Position numbers and translations under genes: made by a program. The notes below the pieces were generated by a model. It was not told the DNA's origin. It worked only from the letters and a program-made list of their open reading frames with translations, and ran no database searches. A DNA stretch of 64,000 nt from positions 21,360,479-21,424,478 of the forward strand of contig OZ017800.1 in assembly GCA_963969395.1 (NCBI GenBank), given 5' to 3'. How positions within the stretch are numbered: position 1 is the stretch's first letter; each line of letters starts with the position of its first letter. Origin of the DNA: Pseudoscleropodium purum (taxonomy: Eukaryota; Streptophyta; Bryopsida; Hypnales; Brachytheciaceae). Shown piece by piece: positions 37,001 to 47,311 of the stretch.

Positions 37001-37992
37001 AGTTTCGGTATCGATTTGTGATTACGCTTGTTTTATCTTTTGCATTGTTTTGTTATTAATGCTGTTGTGTTAACAGGAGAGGCAAGATGCAATGTTCCAG
37101 CTCGTCAAAGACAAGGTGGATTTGATTCTGGTGGTGGGAGGTTGGAACTCGAGCAACACTTCCCATCTGCAAGAAATTGCAGAACTAGAAGGCATCCCCT
37201 CGTACTGGATAGATACAGAAGAGCGCATGCTATCTGGAAAGAGAATTGCCTTCAAGCTTAATGTGAGCAATTTTTCACTTTGCGTCGTTACTAACTGCAT
37301 CTTCAGCCGAAGACACTGCATTTTAAATGACTGTTATTTTAGTCACGAGTTTGGTGTTCCACTTCCATTTCCATTTTCTCATAACTTGTTACACAATCTT
37401 TTCATTGAAGATTTCAGCTTTATGTTTGATGCTATGATCCTCAAATCTCTTACTTGACTTGCAATATCTATCATGCAGCATGGTGAGTATGTCGAAAAGG
37501 ATGACTGGCTACCCGAGGGTCCTATCACAGTTGGCGTCACTTCCGGTGCTTCCACTCCTGATAAGGTACTGTTTTGTCTTCTCAACAAACTCATGTTATT
37601 GTCATTCCCTGTAGTGGCCCTGGACTGATGGGGAGGAGGCCAATTGCATCAACACAAGCTACATCTGTGGTGAAGTGAGAAAGTTTGAGTGGTTCTTTTG
37701 TTTAGTGTTTGTTGCTACCCAAAAATGGATCGCCAATTCCTAATATGAGAAAAACTACATCTATTGTGCAGCCATAAGGTCCAGAGCCTCTCATAGTCTT
37801 GTTGCACTAGGGAAGGGACTCAGCCTCTTATTTCGTAGCTGCTTGTTCTTATTGCCATCTCAGATTTTTGATGTGAAATATCTCATTGTTAATCATACTC
37901 TGTTTTACCCTTTTTCTTGCAACCAGGTGGTAGACGATGTACTAAAGCGTTTGTTCCAGTTCAAGCGGGAGGAGGTACTTCAATCTCTTTGA
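34032..37992 (+). CDS. HDR: 4-hydroxy-3-methylbut-2-enyl diphosphate reductase (HDR/IspH), plastid
   Basis: Ten exons (34032-34311, 35112-35308, 35440-35619, 36047-36178, 36284-36358, 36500-36605, 36807-36901, 37077-37262, 37479-37565, 37927-37992) join in frame to 467 residues. The enzyme reduces HMBPP to IPP and DMAPP, the last step of the plastid MEP pathway, using a 4Fe-4S cluster. Three cluster cysteines are visible: C123 ([12 protein letters not shown]), C214 ([10 protein letters not shown]) and C351 (FNTICDATQ). The HGKYAHEET and [12 protein letters not shown] motifs are intact. About 80 N-terminal residues rich in Ala, Ser and Arg form the expected transit peptide, followed by the plant-specific region [21 protein letters not shown]. 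The start is the first ATG giving this peptide. Nothing is missing; the gene looks functional. Confidence 0.97.
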
Positions 37993-38329
37993 GTAAGCTC
38001 AGGGATTTTGGAATTCTATCTACGATGGTCCCGTGACCTACATCGAACAGAGTTGGTTGTTTTGTATAGCATCGCTGTAAAATACCTGCACTGTAGACCA
38101 GTGGAACTTGGTATTCTTCCAAGATGCTGATGCAGTACATAGAACTGGCAGAAAAGATATTATGTAGGGATCTTGATTTTCAAGATTTCTAGTTCTCCTT
38201 ACAATTCTTTTAGGCTAGAAATAGTCCATGAACCTCAAATGGACAAATAATTTTTTTGGCTATCAAAATTTTTGTGATCTATTTTCTATTCCTTTTTATG
38301 AGGTCTTCTTGTGAATAAATTTGTCCGTC

Positions 38330-38519
38330 CACTATAAGAAACCAAAATTTATTGATGTCAAAAGGAACGGATTTTAGGTGACATTGAAAACAAACAAACC
38401 ATGTTTTTATTTTAACAATGATGTTCAATGTAACATCAATGATCATTGTTGACATATAAACATGGGTTGTTTTTTGATGTCATCTTGGATGTCACTTAAA
38501 ATAAGGTTTTCTTATAGTG
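38330..38519. mobile_element. CACTA-like hairpin MITE (190 bp)
   Basis: It starts CACTATAAGAAACC and ends GGTTTTCTTATAGTG, which are reverse complements apart from one extra base. The start resembles the CACTACAAGAAA ends of plant CACTA transposons. The interior also folds back: TTAGGTGACATT pairs with AATGACATCC-like sequence and AACAATGAT with ATCATTGTT. The flanks GTC and ATC match at two of three bases, so a 3-bp target duplication is only suggested. It is non-coding and would depend on a transposase from elsewhere. Confidence 0.7.
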
Positions 38520-39065
38520 ATCGCAAGATGAATACAAGCTTGAAATCAATGGTTTGAGATGTGGGTGTCAAGACCACTCAATGCTAGAACCAATGAATGT
38601 TAAGTTGGATTTGAGAAATACTCACTAAAATTCAAGAGGGGGCCACATTATGCAAATCTAGTGAGTGTCTTTTAGTTTTCCTTGGCAAACAACTATTCTT
38701 TTAAATCCAGCCATTGAATTGCACAAGGCTGCTTTGTCTTCCTTAACCCTTAAGGGAGGGATCAAGCCAAAAGTTTCCAATTGTAATTTTCAGACGGAGT
38801 TTTTATCCGTTTTCAGACCACACCACAAACTTGTGGGAAACTTCACCTTAATTTCAGTGACATGAGATTTGAGATATTTCCAGCTCTGATGGCTTTGAAC
38901 TTTTATAAATGAATCAATGTTCTGAAATGCAAGGTTTGGAATTTCACATTTTTTTGAGACCAATGGGAGATTTTTCCTCCTTGAGATTTTCCAAGTCAGG
39001 TAGGTTGGCGCCAATTCAGCCAATGAATCACTGGCAACAAGACCTTCTAGGATAGTCTACTCATA

Positions 39066-39352
39066 AAGCAACCATTTAAGAGCTGATAGCCTTTGGGGGG
39101 AAGCTAAATTCCTTAAAATTATTTTCAGCAAATTTCTACAAGAAGAAAAATGAAAATGGCATCTAACCTAAGTTGATTAATATATTTTGGACCTTTGTAG
39201 AATTAGTTACAAATTTTTGAAGTTGAAATGCAGTGGGTACTAAAAGCAACCACCTCCTAAAATGTACACAATTGTTACATTGAAGAAAGAAAATATACCT
39301 CTATATCATGATCCCTTTTAGAGCATGGGCACGTTTAGAGCAGACTACTATA
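39066..39352 (+). repeat. Dispersed repeat C, copy 1 (related empty site)
   Basis: It resembles 55396-55663 over the whole length (blocks AACCATTTAAGAG, GGAAGAAAAATGAAA.TGGCAT, GAATTAGTTACAAATTTTTG, ACCTCCT.AAATGTA). At its 3' end TTTTAGAGCAT.GGGCACGTTTAGAGCA corresponds to the two sides of the 2-kb transposon insertion at 55664-57721, so this copy represents an uninterrupted relative. Confidence 0.7.
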
Positions 39353-39740
39353 ATTTTGAAATAATCTTGAAAACTTGAATGTTTGTAGCTTTGTCTCCAA
39401 CTCTCAAATTGTATACTACCTCTTCTAACCTTGTTGATTTTCAAGGACATTTACTATTTACTAATAACAAAAAAATCATTTAAATTTGAGTAAATTTATT
39501 TTGTACTGTATCCAAACAAACTCTATTTTTTGATGGTGCTCTTGTCCCTACATCTTTAGTGTTAAATTTTGGAATTTCAAATGAGAAAGCACAGTATACT
39601 TGCACAAAAAAATTCATTACCTAAAGAATTTTACGATCCATTGTAATTTAGCAAAATTGAATAGAATTTGGATGAAGAAATAACATGTGAGTGATTCATG
39701 GCAAATGGAAGACAAGGCATGCCTTACAAAATTTTGACCC

Positions 39741-39900
39741 CAAAGTAAAGAGATTTTAGAGTTAATCTTAAAGCCCTATGTATGTGGTGTCTTTTTTACT
39801 ACTTACTAGTGTTTTTACCTAAAAATAAAGAGATTTTAGAGTTTATTGTAAAGCCCTATGTGTGTGGTGCCTCTTTTAATACTTACTAGTGTATCCCATG
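39741..39900 (+). repeat. 80-bp tandem duplication
   Basis: Two copies with a period of exactly 80 bases share AAAGAGATTTTAGAGTT, TAAAGCCCTATGT.TGTGG and ACTTACTAGTGT. The second copy runs into repeat A, whose ACTAGT end is at 39885; the duplication therefore includes the repeat border. Confidence 0.8.
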
Positions 39901-40123
39901 AAGTAGCCATGATTAAAATAAAAGTAGAAGTAATTTTCTATTTTTTAATTCATAAAAGCTTTGAAATTCAATAACTTTCACACCATATGTCAAAACAATA
40001 CGAAGCTTTCTAACAATACCAAGAATGTGACTAGGGGACATTTGGTTCTAGAGATCTCACTATAACAAGCAAACAAATAAACAATATAAACAAAACAAGT
40101 AGCCTTACTTAAGTTAAGGTATG
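39885..40123 (-). repeat. Repeat family A, copy 3
   Basis: On the minus strand it starts CATACCTTAACTTAAGTAAGGC, continues with GAGATCTCTAGAACCAAATG and ends near ACTAGT. It is 239 bases long and non-coding. The copy at 40889 lies 765 bases away in the opposite orientation. Confidence 0.75.
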
Positions 40124-40888
40124 AATTTTATAATGCATTTGAATTCCTACTTTAGGGAATGGCAACAAGGCCTACCTTACCCCACTTGATTTCAGTTTTG
40201 GAATGACAATAATGTATGGTTTTATGCAACCTAATTTAATTAATCTAATCACATTTGGCTATTTTCTTCCTAAATTGGGGTTCAAGTCCTATCTTTGCAC
40301 CTCAAATGGTGAAAGTATAAATTAAATCCCTTTTAAGTTTTGCAAGGGTGAGATCTAAACCTCCATTTAGGAAGAAACAACAACATAATGTTATCACATC
40401 AAATGCAACCATACCTTGTTGTCATTGCAAAGAAAATTCAAATGTTTTGTAAAAAAATTATTAAAAGAAGCACTATGTGAATTGGATTTTTTTATTTTTA
40501 TGACTTTAAAATTAACTTCCAAAGTTCATCTAAGGAAAGCACCAATAATTGCAGGAATAATTGACAAAGGGATCACCCATAAATCAAGTACAATACATGT
40601 TGGCAAAATACAATGAACACACAATATGGTGGCTTCAAAGAATGTCACATATTCATTGACTTCTCTCAATGGCTTCATCTTTTGATGGTTTACTTTGTCT
40701 TCACCACTTCTACTAATATTTTAGATGTTCAAATTCCTTGAAGCTATAAGGGATGAAAACTCACAAAAAATATTCTTAACAAACTTGTGTTGATACCTAT
40801 AATAGACTTAAAGTATGTTTTCTCCTAGACTTTGCTAACTCCTAGTAGGTAAAAGATAATATCCCCACCAACAATAGAAAGGCACAAT

Positions 40889-41135
40889 CCATACCTAAAT
40901 AGAGGTTGTTTGTTTTGTTTATTACATTGAGATCACCTAGACCATATGTCCCCCTAACCACACTCTTGATATTGTTGGAAAACTCTCATCAAGGAAGGGT
41001 GCATGAGTTTTGTTTTGTGACTTTCCAATCTACAATGTGACACTTATAAATTTTTGAGTTATTTTTGGTTTAAAAAAATTAGAAAATTACTTTAATTTTT
41101 TATTTGACTATGGCAACAATACAAGGCACACTAGT
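40889..41135 (+). repeat. Repeat family A, copy 4
   Basis: It starts CCATACCTAAATAGAGG and ends ACAAGGCACACTAGT, with TTGTTTTGTTTATTACATTGAGATC and AAGGAAGGGTGCATGAG inside. This is one of the best bounded copies, 247 bases. Confidence 0.75.
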
Positions 41136-41935
41136 TAGTATAGAATCTCATCAAATTTTTTTAAATTGTCAAAATGTTGTTTAAATATAGAGAACTTCTA
41201 ACATACTCTTCAAAGGACAACTCAAACATACATGCATCATTGCTCTCTGGTGGTGCTTCAACTCCAACTAGATCCAATATTCAAAAGACATTCTTGTGTA
41301 ATGGCACCTCACAATGCTACAAACATAATTCTATTGTATCCAATAGCCAAATCTACATTTATAAAAGATTCTAACATTTAAAATTCTAGCCATATCTTGG
41401 CAATTTCTTCCAAGACCTAAAGCTCACATAATTAGAAAAAGTACATTTTAGGCAAGAATCTGCAGGGGTCAGTTTTGCAACATGTCATAATTAGATGTGG
41501 TGACCTTCCACACAATTGTTCCAAAATGGTCTTCCAACTAGTTGGAGAAGTTTTTCAGAACTTCTACAAAGCATGAACCACACACCTTCAGGAGAGGATT
41601 CATTGCCTCCTCAAAATAACCACGGAGTGTTCAGATGTGATTACCCATGTGCAGCTTGTCCGTGAGCCAGCTCGTCAGCTCGTCAGCTAGTCAGACTTTA
41701 TTGAGCACTTCTGTGCAAATTGTAACATCTGTCAAAATTGTTTCTCCATGCAAATACTGCTCAACATTTCAAGTCCTCTACTCAGCCTAGACAGAAAATT
41801 ATCACCCTCCACAGGGTCAATCTCACTATCGACTACACAGAATCTGGTGCAAAAATGTGAGCTCTCCCCGACCTTGACTGTAACGTCCTCTAAAGATAAG
41901 AAAATCAAACCATGCAAATTAATCAAAAGGTGAAA

Positions 41936-44900
41936 TTACTGGACATTGTAGTAGGAGTCAACAATGGCATCGGCCAAAGATGAACACTTGGCCATGTTGA
42001 GTCCAGCGAGTGAGATACGACCATCCTTGGTCATGTACACGTGCCACTTGTCGGTCATGTTGTCACTCTGTCATCATAAACGATTGTCATAAGGCACAGC
42101 TCTGCAAACTGAACAAACTCAAGGTATGACATAAGTATTCTCAAGCCTCTCTATCAGCCCTTTTTCTCTACTTTCTGAGAAAGAGCCGGGATGGCGATCA
42201 CTTAAAATTGGTGAAGCATTGTATTTCTACATTCCGGGCTACATTCATCCATCTTTTGGACCAAAAATCACTTTTCAATCATATTCATGCACTTTTCACC
42301 CAAATTTGGCGACTTCATCCACATTTTTAATAGAAATAGAAAATTTCTGGCGAAAGAAGATTTCTTTTATCTGGCAAAAAGTAGAAATTTATTTTAAAAT
42401 GGTGCAATCTGGCCCCATGGTGCCAAGAAAAAAAAAGGACTGCTCTATATGACAATGCCTCCTCTCCAAACACAATCTCACACACGTGCACAACTTGACA
42501 TGTGAAATTTGATCAAGCAGATGTGTACACAACATGACAAAATTCTGATGACATACAGGGAATGCGCAATTCCAGAGTATGTCACTAGACAGGGATCAGT
42601 GTCTCTGATCGGTCAGTGACTACAATTGGGGAAACAAAACCAGATTTGTAAGGTGTAGGTAGACATACCTGTGCCCTGTTTAGACCGGTGTAGGAAAACA
42701 TGCCAATTTGCTTGAGAACGAATGACCAATCCTTGCCACTCTTGTCCTTGGCGGAAAGTTCATCATACAATTTCTGCCTCACGGTCTTGATGCGGCCTGC
42801 CATCATCTCCATCTCGGCTCTCCATTCATCGAACATTTTGGGGTCACCAACAACGTTAGCAACAATGCGGGCACCGTGAACAGGTGGGTTAGAGTACATC
42901 GGCCTAGCGAGTCTCTTCAGTTGGCTTTTAACCCTGACATTCAAAAAACACATTCAACCCATCAGACAGTGCAAACTTTGCGTAACCTTCAGTTCTCTCA
43001 CAAAAAGTTTCCATGAGAAACTACACTACGCAAACAATGACAATGATCGATGCTTACTTGTCAGCCACTTCTGCAGATGACACCACGGCGTTGATAGCAC
43101 CCACACGCTCGGCGTAGAGTCCAAGGTTCTTGCTGTAGGATTGAGCCACAAGAACCTCCATACCGCGTTCCACAAAACTCCTCACGGACCTCGCATCCCG
43201 GTCCAAGCTCCCACTGGCGAAACCCTGATGAACCAAATCCACTTTCACACGTCAATAGGCCGCCGAATTTTTCAAATCAGTTAAACCACTACCGAAGGAC
43301 CAAAAAGTCTAAAATTGTTTCCAATGTTCTCTTCCAAGCAATTTTGTGTAGGTCACGTAGGGACCATTTGTTGTTCAATACTAGTTAGTTTATTGACTAA
43401 CACATGCAATGTTCTTCCAGATTCTAGTGATATAAAACTTTATCCCATTTGAACATGGTTTTCATAATATAATCAATCAAACCGGTCATTTTAAAACCAA
43501 AGATCCTTGGCCCCTTAGGGGAATCAAAACTAAGTGACTGGATTCCCGACAACCACAGCTGCCAGGACACACTTTTCCGTACATCTTTCTTATTGAAGTG
43601 ACTACCTGATATGCCACATCAAAGAATGCCATGTGGCTCTTCTTTTCAATGAGGTCAGCAAGCTTATCCCATTGCTCCGGTGTTGGGTCAACACCCGTTG
43701 GGTTGTGAGCACACCCGTGCAGCAATATGATTGAACCATCAGGAGCACTCTACAAAACCAAAACACGTTTGTCTTTACTGAAAGCACCACCCTGATACTG
43801 AAGCATCAACCCCTAACTCGCTACTGCTGCCAATGCAATGCAGGTCAGTGGAACATATCCATTTCGGTGTCGCATTGCAGGCCAAGAGTACAAATGCACG
43901 GCGGGAAGAACGCACAGCATCGGGTTCTATTACTAAAATACTTCACCTCAATGTCTGCCGTCATGCCTTCGAAGTCCAAGCCCACGGTCTTGGGGTCAAA
44001 ATAGCGGTAGTGTTTCCATGGGACTCCAGCATCGTTGAAAATGTTCATATGGTTGCCTGCAAAATCCAACATATCAGGACCATACAGCGCTCCACACAAT
44101 ATATATTCAAACTGAGAGCAGACCATTCATTTTCTTTAGGTTCATCCATGATTTCATGTGCCTTGGGACAACCATCAAGAAAGCATTTGAGTCAACAAGT
44201 GGTCCACACAAGAACGAAAATTCAGGAAATGGTGTTCATCAATACGAACGCTATATATTACATAAAACCTACAAAATACTGTATCATACACTGAATAAAT
44301 AAATGGTGGAGTTGAGAAAGAAAGCTCTCAAATTATGGTATGGATTTGATCTTACCCCAGGTGGGATTAGAGATGTACACCACGGTGCCAGGGAAGTAAC
44401 GTTGAATGAAAGCGGCACCAAGTCGAAGAGAACCCGTTCCAGAAAGGCCTTGGATGGTCGCAACCTAGAGTTCAACCACGAATGATTACCAAAACGAGAA
44501 CGGTATCAATTGAACAGACGAGATGCGCTGCATGTGACTCCCAGTGCGAACAATACACCTGAGAAATTCCGCACTCACCCTGTTCTCCTTAATGGCAGCG
44601 TTGTCGGCTCCCAAAAGCAACTCTGCGGTAGCCTTGTTGAAGGCTGCGAGACCCTCAATTGGGAGGTACTGCACACCCAAAAAAACAAATAAGGTTCCAG
44701 TATTCAAGTGAAAAAGATCCACAATACCAAAAAAATATAGGCACGAATATGAAAGGGAACGAAGCCTATCAAAATACTAAAGCCCCCAATGTATTTATAA
44801 AACACAGTGATCGATAAGATTAACCCCAGGAGGCCCCGAATTCGTAAATTTATTAGGCCCAAAGCAGGACGACTACCACAGCCTAGAGACTGTTCCGAAC

Positions 44901-46250
44901 TTATTCAATCTTATTCACTCCACTGCAAGGGACTTGTGATTTAAAGGACATTTGATATAGTCAGGATCGGGAGTTATCATTTGCAGGGTCTTCAAAGCAT
45001 CAGGCCTAGAAGAAAAAACCCTAAAGAATGCTGGGTTTCCTCCTCCAGGTCCACTGCATTACAAACCAGCCAAAAAACAAAATGTCACTAACCCTAAAAC
45101 TGGAAAATCAGCAGGCTGAGATAGTACGGAGTACAGACGGTACCTCTTTGTTTTCACCGCCATCCAACATCTTCTTCTCTGCCTGAATAGAACATGAAAT
45201 ACAGTCAACATAACAACACATTGGAACTTGATGCTATAACCAGAAAACTATAAACTAGGACGATACAATCTAGGCAAAGATGAACTATTCCCATACGCAA
45301 GCTCCACCCAAACCACCTTCTTCCTAAATAAATGAATGAAAAACTTCACTTACCTTCTTGACGACTGACAGCACCATGGGCTGAAGCTCCTCAGTACGGT
45401 AGGCCCCTACTCCCAAGTTGAGCTTCTTCTCGCTCGTGTCCCTCTTGAAAGCCTCCGAGACTCCCAAGATTGGGTCGGCAGGCGCCATAGGGACTGCCTC
45501 GAATCGAGACGCAGCGTCCGTGCTAGTGGACATGGCCACCACGCTCTTGCCCTGCACACATACATACACAGCATATGTGCCATCTCAAACTTAGATGAAC
45601 ATTATCCAAGATTGAATTACAAGTGCATGAACTGAAAGTATATTTTCTTCTCGCAGCCAAAAATAGGTCGCTTACATAGTTAGAAAACTCTTTCAGTCTT
45701 CGGAGTATCGTATCAGGTGCTGCAAAAACCAGCTCACATGGAAATCAACTAAAAACCTATCTGGCACTTGCTGATCCAAAAAGAAAATCCCAAGAAGTCT
45801 CTCACCTTGTTGATAAGAGCAGCATTCTCTGAAGCCAATGCAGCACCTCTGAGTCCAGAAATGCTCTGTGAAGCGTTACCCTGCCCATTACACAATCCAC
45901 CGCATTAGCAAATCAATCGTATCGACATACCTAGCAATGAAATTCCATTACAAATAAATCCCATTCGATAAACAAGGAGCTCTCTAGAAAATCCATTTCT
46001 CAATAGCACACAAAAACAGAGATCCAACAAAACCCACAAAAACTCTCAGAGTCACCACCATAGCCGCGTTACTCAACACGGCACCAGATCACGCGGTCCA
46101 GGAATCCCAAAGTTAACCCCACGAATTGCTAAACCCACAAAAAACAGAAGCTACACCATGAATCCAACAGTATCCCCCAAAACTCAAGGACAAGAAACAA
46201 ACCCTCAAGAGCCGCGCGCACATGTTCCTGCATGCAGTAGAGGACGCCAT
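41936..46250 (-). CDS. ASP5: Aspartate aminotransferase, plastid type
   Basis: Eleven exons (46250-46203, 45880-45806, 45551-45354, 45182-45144, 44668-44579, 44464-44356, 44056-43947, 43749-43606, 43224-43058, 42933-42669, 42067-41936) join in frame to 458 residues. The enzyme transfers the amino group between aspartate and 2-oxoglutarate, giving oxaloacetate and glutamate, with pyridoxal phosphate. The PLP lysine is K303 in [14 protein letters not shown]. The SNPTWGNH and [17 protein letters not shown] motifs, and the C-terminal region with DGRISLAG, are intact. About 60 Ser/Ala/Arg-rich N-terminal residues precede [15 protein letters not shown] and look like an organelle transit peptide; overall it is closest to Arabidopsis ASP5 (plastid). 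Mitochondrial targeting is not excluded by sequence alone. Exon 4 is only 39 bases. Intron 8 carries a MITE fragment. Confidence 0.95.
43385..43500 (+). repeat. Stowaway-like MITE core (aspartate aminotransferase intron 8)
   Basis: ACATGCAATGTTCTTCCAGA, then TTCTAGTGATATAAAACTTT, then AATATAATCAATCAAA and CATTTTAAAACCA match the element at 54241-54493 and the fragment near 12600. It sits between exons 9 and 8 of the gene. The outer ends are not clear. Confidence 0.5.
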
Positions 46251-47311
46251 AGTCTTCGAAATTCGGGAGAGAAAGAGAAGCTGAGAAATGAATGAGAGAA
46301 TAGTGCTAGAAATCAGCTACTCGATCACAACCAGCACTTCCAGCAGGAGACGGTTGCGAGGATACGCGTTGCGCGGGACAAAAGAGGGAGCACGGAACAC
46401 GGGAGACGCAGATTGGATTGCTTTAAGGGTTCAAAGAGCGCCACCTCCTCATTCTTTTTGTGTGTTCTTGCACTAATTTTACTACCTACACTAATTTAAA
46501 CTATAATTGGAACCTCACTTGAGCGGTTTCTAGAACGTCGTCGCAAATCTGATAGACGAACGTGGGTTTCCACTTATGTTGACCGTCTCACATTGATGAC
46601 TAACTGACCAGCCACTGAAGATCAACGAGAATCGTTAGAAGTTTCGTCACGAATGCTGGATTTCTGCAATTCCATCACGAGGGGTTCGAGTCATCTGTCA
46701 CGCTCGGCGCAACACGATAAGGACGTGAGGAAGACACACAACAGCACGCTTATTCTGTAAACAACTATGCTGATGTTTTCACAGGTACATACTTCACAAG
46801 CAATCTGATAGAGCTAACTTAAGTTTTGAGAGGAAATCTGGGGTTAGGTTAAGGTATGGAAGACGTTACACGTAGTGAATTTCACACTTGTCAGTTCAAC
46901 AAGTTTATTGAATAAGAAACTCTACTCCCAGAATAGCTCTGATAAGTTGTTGAACTGACAAATGCGAAGACCACTAAGTTTACGTTATTGGTTGCTTTAT
47001 TGCCTGCTCACTTGACTTGGAGGGAGAGTACTTCAAGTAGAGTACTGCAGTAATTTGATTGATGGAAACAAAATTGTACACTTTCAAGGTCGTCATCAGA
47101 AGGACCTCAAAAGGAACCTTGAATGGGCCAAATACACATCCCAAGTGCTTTCGTGGAGTGCATTCTACGTTAAACCCTAAACCCTACAGTGAAACCCTAC
47201 AGTGAACAGAGGTTTCTCAGTCAACAGGAGGTGGTTACTTCAGTGAGGGAGATTCCTGCCTCGCTAATCTAAAGACTTTTGTTCTAACTAATTAAAGGAG
47301 TTCGTGAGTAA
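46251..47311. other. Intergenic region upstream of aspartate aminotransferase
   Basis: It holds the leader and promoter of the aminotransferase (minus strand) and the 3' flank of PYG7. A telomere-like AAACCCTAAACCCTA followed by two GTGAAACCCTACA units lies at about 47171-47205. A 62-codon plus-strand frame at 46288 has no family motif. Nothing else is supported. Confidence 0.5.

Larger units (their letters stand above)
37993..41935. other. Convergent intergenic region between HDR and aspartate aminotransferase
   Basis: It holds the 3' flanks of both genes plus repeats: a CACTA-like MITE, repeat C copy 1, an 80-bp tandem duplication, and two copies of repeat A in opposite orientation. Short GCTCGTCA repeats lie at about 41655-41695. 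No protein-coding frame is supported. Confidence 0.5.

Noticed and set aside
46670..46700. GGGGTTCGAGTC resembling a tRNA T-arm
   Set aside because: No acceptor stem, D-arm or anticodon arm can be drawn around it.
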